Assembly: GCA_016169945.1 (NCBI GenBank)
Contig: JADLSH010000076.1
Span: 1,493,001 to 1,557,000 of the forward strand
Length of the DNA: 64,000 bases
DNA from: Trachythela sp. YZ-2020
Taxonomy: Eukaryota; Cnidaria; Anthozoa; Malacalcyonacea; Clavulariidae
Direction of reading: 5' to 3'
The notes beneath the pieces are model-generated. The model made no database searches. It saw nothing but the letters and a program-made list of their open reading frames with translations, and was not told the origin of the DNA. The first letter of the stretch is position 1. Each line of letters starts with the position of its first letter. Shown here in pieces: positions 1 through 10,452 of the stretch. The position numbers and the translations under genes were made by a program.

Positions 1-597
1 GTTATTCCTTGTGGTCGAACTTTTATACGACGTCTAATCGATTTATTGAAGGGCGCCCAGCGTTTTCGACCGTTTTTGCAGCTCAACAAAGAATGTCAGT
101 TTAGACATTGCGTGGTGGCAAGAATTTCTACCTACGTGGGACGGCGTTTATTTTTCGATCTACCAGAGTGGACACCTCCGGATTTTTCGCTGTCCTCGGT
201 CGCTTCTGGTAGCCTTGGTTTGGGGTGTACTGTAACAGAGAATGGTTTAACTGTTCATGGTTCCCATCGCAGCAATCCTTGTTCATCGCGTACAAGGAGT
301 TGTTCCCAATTGTTCTTGCCTGCCATGTTTGGGGTGCTAGCTGGGCACGTAAACGCATAATTATGTCTGGCACATCTAAGGACGAACAATTAATGCATCT
401 TCTACGTGAATTGTATCTCGTATGTACACGCTACAACTTAAAAGTCACAGCAACACGTGCCAGGTAAAGCTAATCGATTGGCAGATGTATTATCCCGTTT
501 TCAAATGCAGGAATTCTTCAGATTGGCACCTCAAGCGAAGCCAACACAGGAGCAGGTCTCGCAGGAGTTACTAGTTCGTTTGACTGCACCGCTTTAG
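1..597 (+). pseudogene. DIRS/Ngaro-like retroelement, RT-RNase H C-terminal remnant
   Basis: Translation in shifting frames gives pieces typical of the end of a DIRS/Ngaro-type reverse transcriptase and its RNase H: VIPCGRTFIRRLIDLLKGA at the window edge, then a WW...FLPTWDGV stretch, ELFPIVLACHVWG, GTSKDEQLMHLLRELY, and a closing segment with PGKANRLADVLSRFQMQEF ending at a stop at 597. At least two frameshifts separate these blocks, and the segment that should carry the RNase H aspartate ahead of GTSKDEQ is missing. The element runs off the left edge, so the RT core and the tyrosine recombinase expected for DIRS cannot be seen. The family call rests on remembered motif similarity. It is not an intact gene. 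Confidence 0.75.
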
Positions 598-692
598 TTA
601 TCTTATTAACTGCATGCCTAATTTCGTTTTTTAAATAAGTTTAGAGTTGTTAAAGGGTATAATTAGTTTTCTATTGGTTGAAAAATATAATA

Positions 693-1117
693 CAGTAGAA
701 CCTGAGAATATATCGGCGACCGAACTTTTTGCAGGATTCAAAAAATGAGATTTACTTTTAATACAGCCTTCTTGCGTTTCATAAATGGGGTCTTTTTCTC
801 TAACTTCACATAAAAACACATTCCCAATATTGTCTCTTACTCTCGAAATTCGTTTCGAAGTTCGTTCTGATCATTTACCATAAACAAGCATTGTAAGTGT
901 TCAATAATCGTAAATCATCGGAACGAACTTTCGAAATGAATTTCGTAACTTTGCAACAAACAATTCGAAGTATTGTGACGGTTTTAGCATTTAAAACACT
1001 TGTTTGATAATTTTTGAGAATTGATGACATCATTTACAAACATGTGTTAACGACCACCTGTCATTTACAACCGTTTTTACGAGAACCAAGGGTGGTCACA
1101 AAACTCAGGTTCTACTG
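693..1117. mobile_element. Tigger/pogo-like MITE (425 bp, TA duplication)
   Basis: Terminal inverted repeats CAGTAGAACCTGAG (693-706) and its complement ending at 1117 are each flanked by TA (691-692 and 1118-1119). A CAGT-RAACC terminus next to TA is typical of pogo/Tigger elements of the Tc1/mariner superfamily. No transposase ORF is present, so it is non-autonomous. A second, internal imperfect inverted repeat (about 845-950, TTCGTTTCGAAGTTCGTTC against its complement) suggests a folded core. Confidence 0.75.
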
Positions 1118-1188
1118 TAATGCAAAACAATGAATGCGTGTGTATCTAATATGCCTTTGCAATAAACCTTTCGTTGTACATCAAGTCG

Positions 1189-1483
1189 CATGCTGTTGAT
1201 GTCGGGTAGTTCAGCATTGTTTAGGCACAGCATAGCATACCTGGTTATGACATCGAGTAAATAAGCATTGTTTCGCCACAGCATACCTGGTTGTGACATC
1301 GGGTAACTAAGCATTGTTTCAGCACAGCATACCTGGTTGTGACATCGGGTAACTAAGCATTGTTTCGCCACAGCATACCTGGTTGTGACATCGGGTAACT
1401 AAGCATTGTTTCAGCACAGCATACCTGGTTGTCACATCGGGTAACTAAGCATTGTTTCAACACAGCATACCTGGTTGTGACAA
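1189..1483. repeat. 46-bp minisatellite, about 6 copies
   Basis: The unit starting GCATACCTGGTTGTGACATC recurs at 1235, 1281, 1327, 1373, 1419 and 1465, exactly 46 bases apart, preceded by a degenerate copy from about 1189. Units alternate between TTTCGCCACA and TTTCAGCACA near their ends, so the array may have grown by two-unit blocks. The proteins it would encode are only repeat translation and I do not call a gene. Confidence 0.9.
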
Positions 1484-1787
1484 AATGAAAGTGACCCAGC
1501 TATAATTGCCCCAACCATTGCACACATTGCACCATGCACCCCCTCTGAATGAGATTATAAAAAGGAGCAGGTTTTTAAAGGAATAACTTGAAAAGGACAT
1601 AATTTAAAAGAGTTTTAGCTTACTGTAAAGTGTGATGTAAATAAGAAATACAACTTTATAATATTTCCAATAATAAAATTACTTAATGTTCCCTGTATGC
1701 TGCAGTGACTGAAGGATAACGTTTTCTGATTTCCAAAACAACACAAGATGGGCATACTCGCCTATTGCCCATTATGCATTGGTAACC
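1484..1787. other. Non-coding spacer
   Basis: AT-rich sequence between the minisatellite and the next MITE. I see no coding exon, RNA gene or further repeat in it. Confidence 0.6.
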
Positions 1788-1792
1788 ATGTA

Positions 1793-2099
1793 CAGAGCCT
1801 GAAATAATGGTCACAATTGTATGGAAAAAATGTCTTACCAAAATGAAATTTGATTGGACATTTTCGGATTTGGTCAGACATTTTTTAATTTCATTTTGGT
1901 TCCCAGCCTCCCTACCTGTCACGCACGCTTTCAGCTATGTTTACACACTGTGATTTATCGGGACTGAGCCGATTTCAGAAAGCATTAATGATATTTGTAT
2001 TTGCTCTGTTTTGTCCAGACAAAATGTCTGACCAATTAAGCATTTGGTTGACAAACTGTAATTTAGTCGGAAAATGTCTGACCGTTATTTCAGGCTCTG
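1793..2099. mobile_element. hAT-like MITE (307 bp, 5-bp duplication ATGTA)
   Basis: The element begins CAGAGCCTGAAATAATGGTCA and ends with the complement TGACCGTTATTTCAGGCTCTG. It is flanked by the direct repeat ATGTA at 1788-1792 and 2100-2104. Terminal CAGAG plus a short duplication suits the hAT group with 5-bp duplications, though 8 bp is the usual size. Internal arms repeat the motif GGTCAGACATTTT several times. It encodes no protein. Confidence 0.7.
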
Positions 2100-2176
2100 A
2101 TGTAGCTTAACCCATATCAGGAACAAACGTTTTAACAAACTAACTACTTATTTTCTTTAAAGTTCTCCATTGGTGT

Positions 2177-2806
2177 TTATACCTCTAATTTTAACAGTTT
2201 ACAAAACCTGTTGCACTTATGCTGCACAAGAAAGTTTTCTATAGCTGTTATTGAGAGGTTTCCAGCACAAAAGTAAATTGAGTTATCATCATCATACAAC
2301 TTGGCACTTGCAATTTCTGGGTCAAATAAAGTAAACCCAACACCTTGAAGATCAACTGTAATAAGTTGTTCTCCTGACTTGACATAGGAATAATGTGCAA
2401 ACGATTCAGCTTTTAGTGCAATGGCACTCTGATCTTTAACAAGGATATCACCAGTATTGTTTATATACTTGACGAATGTACCATCAATAAATTGTTCAAC
2501 AGTGACTGCTTCATCATTTAATTTCCCAGAGTACAGCTTTGTATATGTAAATGTTTCACCATATTCCAAGGGAGCTTCCCGCTGCATCATCTGTGCAAAA
2601 TGCAGTGCAAGTGCATGCATTTGGGCGACTTTCCTAGTATGGTCATCCACATAATTGAAAAGGTGTGTTAGCTCATTTATACGTTCTGGCTTGTAACGCT
2701 TTAAAACCAGTTTGCCACTGACACCTTTCATCCCATTTGCCACTAATGCATCCTGACAACCACCACTAGCAAATTTTTCAACACTCACTGACATAATAAC
2801 TTCTAG
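2177..2806 (-). CDS. Alpha-type protein kinase domain (exon)
   Basis: A 205-residue open frame on the minus strand covers most of an atypical alpha-kinase (MHCK/eEF2K) domain, a serine/threonine kinase fold that acts in the cytosol. Visible landmarks in order are FASGGCQDALVA (glycine-rich start), KLVLKRYKPE (putative ATP-binding lysine), VKSGEQLITVDLQGVGF and LFDPEIAS (catalytic core), GNLSITAIENFLVQHKCN and RFCKLLKL (C-terminal zinc-binding His/Cys motif). The first in-frame methionine is at 2794, but the frame continues to a possible AG acceptor near 2807, so this is probably an internal or terminal exon, not a complete gene. The frame is uninterrupted, which is unusual in this window. The stop at 2177 follows the zinc module directly, as expected at the end of such a domain. 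Confidence 0.8.
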   Translation of the reverse strand, partial: LEVIMSVSVEKFASGGCQDALVANGMKGVSGKLVLKRYKPERINELTHLFNYVDDHTRKVAQMHALALHFAQMMQREAPLEYGETFTYTKLYSGKLNDEAVTVEQFIDGTFVKYINNTGDILVKDQSAIALKAESFAHYSYVKSGEQLITVDLQGVGFTLFDPEIASAKLYDDDNSIYFCAGNLSITAIENFLVQHKCNRFCKLLKLEV

Positions 2807-3185
2807 TGGATTCTCCCAATTTTGTGTTTTTTTTTATCATTTGCGCCTATTATATGTAGTGCAACTGCACCTATTTTAAGTGTACTGTAATTAGTATTTT
2901 AAGAATTCATTATTATTAGTCTACTAGTTCTACTTGTTGTTTTTTCATGCCTGTTTTCATCTTTTTGTGACGATGGTTGAGATTTCGCAGTTCCTGCTCA
3001 CACAGTTTCTGTCTTCTGAGCCACAAAGTTTCGCAAGTGTAATTTGAGTTGCAAGCATAGGTTGTGAACGCAATGCCTGTTGTGTTTTTTTAGAAGAGAG
3101 ACTCTCGCTTCGCCAAACTGAAATTGATGCAATGCATGATGGGAAACAAAAACCTCAGTCATGTACACATTTTTTATTAAAAAAT
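2807..3185. other. Possible intron of the alpha-kinase gene
   Basis: Sequence between the kinase exon and the interspersed repeat. No open frame resembles a known domain. If the exon at 3285-3831 belongs to the kinase gene this is intronic. Confidence 0.4.
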
Positions 3186-3284
3186 TACCGGTCATACATG
3201 TCCAGTAAGCGAGGATATTTGCCGGTCAAACTGAAAAAAATTACCGGTCATTGACCGATGACCGGTACTTATTTCGAGCCCTGG
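3186..3284. repeat. Short interspersed repeat with ACCGGTCA motifs
   Basis: A stretch with four copies of (T)ACCGGTCA/TGACCGGTA type motifs ends in ATTTCGAGCCCTGG. The complement, CCAGGGCTCGAAAT, resembles the terminus of widespread non-autonomous elements in invertebrates. No clear partner terminus or duplication was found. The open frame of the neighbouring exon runs into it, giving that frame an artificial C-terminus. Confidence 0.5.
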
Positions 3285-3831
3285 ACTTAGGGATCATGGA
3301 TGACTTATCATTCTCATCTGGGACAGATATTATTAGACTAGTACTACCTTCCTTGTGCGAGCCACTCTTCCCTCTTGTGTTATTTTGTTGGGCCTGATTA
3401 CCTGTGGATGATAGGCACGAGTCCTTCAAGAGTAGATGGCCATCTGACTCGATAAATCTACCATGTAACAGTTTCCAATTCTTTATTTGACCAATGTTTG
3501 TATACGACTGCCCCCTTTCTCCAGCAAGGATATCGCAATGATACTCATCTCCAAAGCCGAAATTATCTTTACATGCTTGCCTCACATTTTGCATTGTCTT
3601 TTCCTCGTGTTTGAATGGTACCATTGTTAACGGCCCAATACATGTATACTTTTGCGCTTTACCTTCTACTGCAGCAGCCAGTTGTTGTACTGTGAGGTAT
3701 TCTTCTTCGTCCACTCTTTCTTTTTTCCCTGTCCTTCTTTCCTGTCCTCTTAGCTGCCAGCTTATTTTTGAAAATCCCCTTGTTTTCGCTTCGACATGAT
3801 GGCAAAATACAAAATGGCGCGACATAAACAC
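3285..3831 (-). CDS. Uncharacterised exon upstream of the alpha-kinase exon
   Basis: An open frame on the minus strand starts at a methionine at 3831 (MFMSRHFVFCHHVEAKTRGF) and runs about 180 residues before entering the ACCGGTCA repeat. It is rich in charged residues, with QQLAAAVEGKAQKYTCIGPL and a cysteine- and glycine-containing segment near CDILAGERGQSYTNIGQIKN. I do not recognise a named domain. It lies on the same strand and just upstream of the alpha-kinase exon, so it could be the first exon of that gene, but I cannot point to a convincing donor site, because the likely exon end coincides with the repeat. It could equally be an independent or transposon-derived frame. Confidence 0.4.
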
Positions 3832-5721
3832 AAACCGGGGGGCATTATTTTAAGTGAGCCTACTTCCGGTATATGGCACGCGTGGGCTGATGGCATGCAT
3901 GGGCCACGGCTGTACTTTACAAATACTTTGCATTTCGTTTTGATTTGATTTCATATTAATTTACTTTTGTTTTAGCTTAAAATTTAAAATAAAAAAGTTT
4001 AATACTAAAAAATATCTAATGACATTCATTTTATAGTTAAACACAAAGTGATATTGATTTTAAAAACAATTAAATTTATGCATTCTAAATAATAAAAGTT
4101 ATTAAAATAAAATAAGTAAGAAATGTTTGATGGCACGCATGGGCCACCATAGATATGCTAAATCTACGACGCGAGTCCATAGTTTTTATCTGTGTATATG
4201 AAACTTAATTTACATAATGCATGTGTTGGTTTGTATATTCGTCTAATAGAAGTATCTTCCAAGAACAAAATGAGGAATAGGACCTTATAAATTTGTAAAC
4301 ATTGCTTAATTGATGTTGAAATCTCACAAATTTTCAGGCAACAGACACTAGATATAAACATAGTTGCTTCAGCTTCTTCGATTTGCAATGCAAATGCAAA
4401 GTATAATTTAGCCGCTGAGATTTTACTGATAATTTACCGAAACAACTCCTTGGGCACTATTGTCACAAAATCTTGCGCTGTGATTGGCTTGATACCCTCC
4501 ACCATGTCTCAATGTGGCAAGAAGTTACTATATTTAGTACAGCGGACCATGTCTAAAAATCGCAGTCGCATTTTACGAGTTCTTTCCGAACGTGAAGAGC
4601 CTAGTTCGTGCAGTTATCAGTAAATTGTCGTAGAAAACGATTTGATTTGCAAAATATTCAATCTTCGCGGGTTTCCCCTGCTTCCATAATAAAACATGCA
4701 GCTATTTCGTGGTTATTTCCTAATATTTCGAGATTTTGACACAAGGTAAAGGTTTTTAGTTTAAATAACTATAAAATATGTAAACTGTTTAACTGTTAAA
4801 ACTAGGTTACTGCATGCTTCGAACTCTATCTGGAAGGCCCAAAAACTCAGACAAACCACCAATTTTTTGTTTTGTTCCCAGAAGATTTCAGTAGCTGTAC
4901 AATTTATGTTTATTGTATGTTCTTGGATAAAAATTTCAATTGTCCTAATATGCTCAAGGTTTGAAGTGTGAAAATTCATAGATTTAACAATATTTTTCAT
5001 TAATATTTTGTAAAAAGGGGCTGGCACCACCTAGAAAAAAGCTTCAAACCCCCCCTGATTATCGCACTTATGCCCTAAACTATTCACATTGCCCTTACAG
5101 TGCGGGGGCAGCGCGGGGGCAACTGGTTGCCCTTTTCCGCAAGAACCGCACATTATTTTTTTCTGTAGGAATTCTCAATTGCATTATTATATTTTAAGTT
5201 TATAATTAATTATATTAAAGTTGTGATAATTAACCTGTCACCTTGTTATTTGAGTCTCCTTAGTAGGTGTGATTATTAAAGGATGATTTGTTCAGAGTCC
5301 AATAGTCCATAATTTTTTATCACCAGTTATCGAAAGTGTATCAGACCAGTCACTGGCCTTGATTTCTGTTCAAAATTGTTTAGAAAAGGAAGCAGTAAGC
5401 ACAGGACTGTAAAGTAAGTACTATAGACTTAGTTATTTACTAACTTATGTTGAATATTTTGTGATTTAATAACGTCTGCATTGAGCATTGAGTGTGGCAC
5501 GCATCTGGCGGCTGGCTTTATAAATAGATGTATACATCTCATACCACGCACCTGGCTTTATACGTCTCATAGTAGAGGAATTTGTGTCTATATTTCGTTT
5601 TATAATTTGCTTAAAATGAATGAGAGGGTCTGTGAGTCTGTCACCTTATGTGCCAATCTTAGACTGCAATATATGACTGTAGTGCATGTACTATTTTATT
5701 TTTGCATAGAAATATTCATCA
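3832..5721. other. Non-coding AT-rich region
   Basis: About 1.9 kb without a supported gene. It contains a 20-bp near-identical direct repeat (TGATGGCAYGCATGGGCCAC) at 3888-3907 and 4128-4147. A GC-rich patch near 5095-5150 (CAGTGCGGGGGCAGCGCGGG) could be the left terminus of the hAT element that follows, but I found no matching duplication. Confidence 0.5.
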
Positions 5722-7138
5722 ATGCCACGTGCTGAACGGGCAAAGAGAGATGCAGAGAACAAAAACAAAAATACCGCTAATGCAACTGGCCAAACCACAA
5801 TCGCATCATTTTTTAAGAACTGCACACAAGAATTAAGTGGTGAATTGACAACAGAGGAGTCTGTGACGACACGTGAGAAGGAAATTGCTGTTCCATCAGG
5901 TAGCTCTGATACTCCTGAATCGGGAACCGAAAAGGTCAGCAGTGATTGTTGTCCATGGATAAAAGTTAGGAGCGAGTTTAACGAGGGAGAGAAGCTTTGT
6001 AGCAAAAACAAAGGAAGATTTTTCCAATGTGAATGGCTCCAAAAATACAAATGGCTGTGGTATCACCGTGAGAAACATGCAGCTTTCTGCGAAGTATGCA
6101 CTCAATACAAACAGGCCCACAATATTTCACCATTTATCTTCTCTGATTCCGCTTCTGGGTTCTGCAACTGGAAGAAAGGTATGGAACGATTAGCTGATCA
6201 TGACGAAAGTGACAACCACAAGAGTGCCATGAGACATGCAAGAAGAAACCAACCCACAGTTGAGTGTCAGATAGATGATCAGGTCAAGGAGCAGCAGCAT
6301 CTGAGACGACAGGGCCTTATAGCGCATTTGAACACTTTGAAAACACTTCTTCACAGGGCGTTGCAATAAGAGAACATACCGACGAAGCATAAAATATTTT
6401 CCAGTTCAACAAAGACAAGGCCATCGACCATGTAGGATTAAATCTTATTTTTAAAGAAAACCAGTATATGTCTCATGACATTTTAGTTGAGCAAGAAGAA
6501 CAATTGGTGCTAAGTGCAAGAAATAATTTGATAAATGACGTGAATGCGAGCAGATTTTATGCAATCATTTGTGACGAGTCAAGTGACATTTCAAAAACTG
6601 AACAGTTGTCTTTTTCTGTTCGCCACTGCAATGAAAACTACGAGATTTTGGAATATTTTATCGGCGTTATGTCATGTGACGAAGGACTATCATCTGCAGT
6701 CCTGCTAAAGTATGTACAGGATATACTGGTCCGATGCAATATGGCCACAGAAAAGATGGCTGGTATGGCATTCGATGGGGCATCGGCCATGAAACGGTTA
6801 GCGGTTTTGGTAAAGGATGAAGTTTGCAAACATGCACTTTACATTCACTGCTTTGCTCACTGCAACGAGCTAGTCTTCAAAGATGCAACATCACTATCCA
6901 GAATGATTGCTGACGCTCAAGATTTCTGTGAAGATATTTATGCTCTTGCTGGTGTAAGCCCGAAGAGAGTTTTGCTTTTTGACAATATCCAGAAGGAACT
7001 GTCAGACAATGCTGAAAGTACCCAGGGCAACTTAAAGCTGCGAAATCTTTCAAGAACATGGTGGACTACAAGAGGAGCTGCTGCAGATGTTATACTAAAG
7101 AAGAATCGCAAGCTCCAGACCCTTAGAAAATTGTTCTA
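5722..7138 (+). pseudogene. hAT transposase, TTF-finger/DUF4371 (ZMYM1-like) type, broken
   Basis: The first open frame (5722-6369) starts MPRAERAKRDAENKNK and contains a TTF-type zinc finger: WLQKYKWLWYHREKHAAFC, then CEVC, and GFCNWKKGMERLADHDES. It ends in EQQHLRRQGLIAHLNTLKTL and is frame-shifted in HTDE-like sequence before 6468. The second frame (6468-7138) carries the N-terminal part of the RNase H-like catalytic domain, with FYAIICDESSDIS (first catalytic aspartate), GMAFDGASAM and the CxxH-like IHCFAHCNELV. It ends at a stop after LRNLSRTWWTTRGAAADV, so the second half, including the hATC dimerisation region, is missing. The protein would bind element termini and catalyse cut-and-paste transposition in the nucleus, but this copy cannot. 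The same subfamily occurs at 21-27 kb. Confidence 0.85.
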
Positions 7139-7589
7139 ATCAATGGAAAAAATGTGTTATCCAACCAAGTTAAATAATTACGTACACTGAAAAGATCACC
7201 AGTGGTCCAGTACCCATATAGAAAAATGTTAGCGAACATTACCGCACAGAAAAATCAATGTCAAGAAAAAGGTGCCCTTTTTAAATGGCTGCCCCCGCCG
7301 CTTCAGGTAGCTTCCGGCGCCCCTGAGCCCAATGTTCGGCATTAAGTATTTCAACTCAAACCTCAGAAAAACTAGCTTGGCTTCAACGAATCATAGGACT
7401 TGATCATAGGAGTTAGCGTTCCAGTTTACTCAGAGTTCACTGGGCAAAGCCGAAAGGTTCAAACTTAATAAATGCACATGTGAAAACCGGAGACAAATTT
7501 AGTCATCAGATTTGCAATGAGTTTGACTTGTTTAAAAACTGTAATATTGGTGTGCAAAATCTGTAGTCCAACGAAAAGGTGTGGCCTTA
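7139..7589. other. Non-coding tail of the hAT region
   Basis: No gene seen. A GC-rich patch at 7270-7330 (GGCTGCCCCCGCCGCTTCAGG, CGCCCCTG) resembles the complement of the GC-rich patch at 5095-5150 and could be the degraded right terminus of the hAT element. Confidence 0.4.
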
Positions 7590-8587
7590 GGGACGGACCA
7601 TTATTTTTTTGGAGGGGGGATGAAAATTTTTCCAAGACAAACAATTTTTTTCTGTGTTGTCTCTGCAAACAATTTTTTTGTGGTTGTTTCTTACTGCTTA
7701 CAATATTTTCCTAGCTATTGACTGCGGTAACACAGCGGGAAAATGTCTGCGCAATTTCTTAAATAACAAACAACTAACTCGTTTTTTCAGTATTTAATAA
7801 AAACAGCAATTCTAAAATAGATACATGGTCCAGTAATGCTTACCATTTCTTTTCCTGACATATGTACACTAAAAATGGTAAACGTTTCATTCTCTTACTT
7901 TCTGTTCATTTTATCGAAAGAACTATTGCTTGAAACAAGGGCATCTATAATCCTTATAGACGCCTTGTTGTACTAAAGATATTAAAGCTGGCAACCTATG
8001 GCTATATCCACCTGGCAAGCTGCACATGACACAATGAACCAGGGCCTTTTTTAAGAAATCGTTAGTGGGGGGGGGGGGGGGCATAATCGAAAGGGGACAG
8101 AACAAGTAGGTGGTGTATTACAGGTGTGGAAAGCTGAAGGGTGGTCTGAATTTTTGTACTCTTGAGTCTCTGTGGCTTGATTTCCTGCATTTTCAGAGAC
8201 AATTTTTTATATATCCCATCTAAATGGAGCCAGGTTTTGTTGTGAGAATACCATAACTTTCTTCTAAACTCAGTTTTCTCCCCTTTTTTGCTTATATTGT
8301 GGATGAAAGGGACCTTCACTGGGAGGGCCAAAATAGCTTACTGGAGGGGCTACTGGGGGCATTTGCCTCTCAGCCTATCCGTTAAAAAAGACACTGCAAT
8401 GAACCATTTTTCTAGCATAAAACCTTGGTTATTGAATAAACCTCATTAAACAGCTTATAAGGTTTGCAAACTATTTTTTTTTCACTTTTCGTATGTGCAA
8501 ACAATTTATTTGTACTTTTTTGCTTTTGCAAACAATTTTTTTAAGGATTTATCATCCCCCCCTCCAAAAAAATTAATGGTTCGTCCC
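7590..8587. mobile_element. Harbinger-like non-autonomous element (998 bp, TTA duplication)
   Basis: Inverted termini GGGACGGACCATTATTTTTT and the complement of GGGACGAACCATTAATTTTT match over about 35 bp, including a shared GGAGGGGGGATGA. A 3-bp direct repeat TTA lies at 7587-7589 and 8588-8590. A GGG terminus with a TWA duplication is characteristic of PIF/Harbinger. Near both ends the motif GCAAACAATTTTTTT occurs two or three times in direct orientation. No transposase is encoded; the interior holds a run of 17-18 G near 8067. Confidence 0.75.
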
Positions 8588-8590
8588 TTA

Positions 8591-9013
8591 CATGTGTGTA
8601 CATACACACACGTGATATCGATCGTTGTCGACAAGTGTTTTGTCAGAACGAAATCGCTCCCTTTTTTGCATACAAAAAGCAATCTTTCGATGAGAGACAC
8701 TTTTGAATATTTTCTTTAAACAGGCACAGCTCACAAGTCAAACAACTTATCTGGGAAAATATACTGTACATTATAATTATGAACAGTTTTGAAATGTCAA
8801 GTATAAATGTACTTCTTAAATAGACAAAAGAAATCACTTACTGCTATTTAAAATTTTTTTCTGAAATGGACTATCTAAAGCATTTTTCGCCTTTCAAACT
8901 GTACTTTCCTTTACCTTTCCCTATACTTTCCTGATTACATTTCAGCACTACACTTGCCAGAGCATGCCTGGAACACTTTGTGTGGCGCATGGAAATGATG
9001 TGGTGACAGCATC
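8591..9013. other. Leader region ahead of the gypsy gag
   Basis: No coding sequence recognised. This is where a 5' long terminal repeat and primer-binding site of the following gypsy element would be expected, but I could not match it to the sequence at 28,769 onward, so the 5' LTR seems lost or badly diverged. Confidence 0.4.
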
Positions 9014-9727
9014 ATGGTGAGTATATACAGGACAGTGGGTCCATTTAACAAAGTGGAAGAGACATGGACACAGCATGTTGAGCGATTGGAGCAGAATAAT
9101 TTATTGCAAACGATGTGAAAGATGACAAGAAGCAGCGTGCGATATTCTTAAGTGTATGTGGCACAAAAACATATGCTTTATTACGAGATTTACTTCAAAC
9201 CAAGAAACCTAGTGATACAGATTTAAAAGTTATCGTGGAGATGTTGGGAGAGCATTTGATGCCCACACCAAATGTGATTATCAAAATGTCAGAACATTGT
9301 AAGTTTGGCGAGTCTCTGGACAATATGATATGTGATTGTCTTGTGTGTGGTGTGAATAATGAAAGTATACAACGAAGGCTACTTAGTGAATGTGATCTGA
9401 CATATAAGAAAGCAGTGGAGTTAGCTGTGGCTCTAGAGTCATCGGCTAAACAAGTGAAAGTTATTGGCGCCAAAAACGAGATAGAAGATCGGACACCATC
9501 GAATGTAAAAAAAATTCAACGATGGCCAACAGCCGCAGCATGCAGGAGACATGGACAGGCAAAATGATTGTTATCATTGGTGGGGGAAACATCAAGCTAA
9601 TTCATGTCGTTTTCGGGAATCAAAGTGTTTTAATTGCCGGAAATTGGGCCACATAGCCAAGGTATGCTGCAGCCCACAAGCTAATCAACAGCAACCTACC
9701 AGAAGTTGACGTACCGGAAGAAGAGAA
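9014..9727 (+). pseudogene. gag: Gypsy gag with CCHC zinc knuckle
   Basis: The likely start is ATG at 9014 (MVSIYRTVGPFNKVEETW), followed by a frameshift near 9110. The main body (9115-9567) has the gypsy gag core, with KDDKKQRAIFLSVCG, TYALLRDLLQTKKPSD, MICDCLVCGVNNESIQRRL and LTYKKAVELAVALES. A further shift leads to two zinc-knuckle-like segments around 9573-9670: the first is degenerate (CYHWWGKHQANSC, with WW where the second cysteine should be) and the second intact (CFNCRKLGHIAKVC, CX2CX4HX4C). Gag would form the cytoplasmic particle and bind the element's RNA. The frame breaks make this copy non-functional. Confidence 0.85.
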
Positions 9728-9769
9728 TCCGGACAGGAAACAAATCTAGTAACAGCGAGAGACGGTGCA

Positions 9770-10154
9770 GGAAATGAATATAGTTTGTTTAAAATTGGAC
9801 AAACAACCGCTGACAGTTCAGCACAAATTAATGTAGAAATCGCAGGAGAATCGGTAGCTATGATCATTGACACAGGCGCAACAAAAACAATAATACAACT
9901 TATAACAAATTAAGAGACGTTTTGCCACCACTGTGCCCATCATCTGTAGTCCTGAGTACATATACAGGTGAGCCTATTCCAGTCCTTGGGGAAGTCGTAG
10001 TTCCAGTGTGTTATGAGGAACAAGAAAACCAATTGCCAGTTTTGGTTGTTAGAAGTCCAGGTCCAAACCTTTTTGGTCGCAACTGGATGGAAACAATTAA
10101 ATTTAACTGGGACAAAATCTTTTGTGTGAATCTGGGAAATGTAAATTAAAGGAA
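9770..10154 (+). pseudogene. Gypsy aspartic protease
   Basis: Following the knuckles, YSLFKIGQTTADSSAQINVE leads to the retropepsin active site MIIDTGATKTI near 9858-9890. A frame break follows at about 9905, and the C-terminal half resumes with STYTGEPIPVLGEVVVPV and the pre-RT motif GPNLFGRNWMETIKFNW. The protease would cleave the Gag-Pol polyprotein. The block ends where the IS3EU-like element is inserted. Confidence 0.8.
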
Positions 10155-10160
10155 GTTCTG
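10155..10160. repeat. 6-bp target-site duplication, left copy (GTTCTG)
   Basis: GTTCTG directly precedes the terminus TATGGCGTTCCG; the same six bases follow the other terminus at 20186-20191. The duplicated bases belong to the gypsy pol sequence. Confidence 0.9.
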
Positions 10161-10452
10161 TATGGCGTTCCGTTGCGGACAAAAAAACGTAACAAATACA
10201 TTTTTCCAAGTTAACAAATTTTACTCCAAAAACAAAAAAATGTCACCAAATTTTACAAAATGCTGCCAAATTTTTAAATCAAACATCGAAAATATAAAAA
10301 AAACAATTGAAGTCTACATTTCTTTCAAAAAAAAAATGTATCGCAGAAACCGGAAGTTGACCGGTGCAAAAAAATCTCGTCGAATGGAAACGGAAGTGCG
10401 AAGCCAAAAGTAATTTGCATTTGAACTGACCACGTGATTTGAGAAGAAGAAT
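10161..10452. repeat. Left terminal inverted repeat of the 10-kb element
   Basis: About 292 bp matching the complement of 19,846-20,185, broken by an extra segment of about 50 bp present only in the right copy. It ends with the shared CACGTGATTT and GAAGAA-rich stretch about 50 bp before the HECT start codon. The frame it happens to contain is repeat translation, not a gene. Confidence 0.9.

Noticed and set aside
1105..1371. 88-residue minus-strand frame with repeated AKQCLVTRCHNQVCC
   Set aside because: It is the translation of the 46-bp minisatellite.
5095..7330. Exact boundaries for the first TTF-type hAT element from GC-rich ends
   Set aside because: The GC-rich patches are partly complementary but no 8-bp duplication was found, so boundaries are not claimed.
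10162..10413. Open frame MAFRCGQKNVTNTFFQVNKF, repeated on the minus strand at 19,924-20,262
   Set aside because: The two frames are simply the two TIR copies of the 10-kb element read in opposite directions; AAA-rich sequence stays open by composition.
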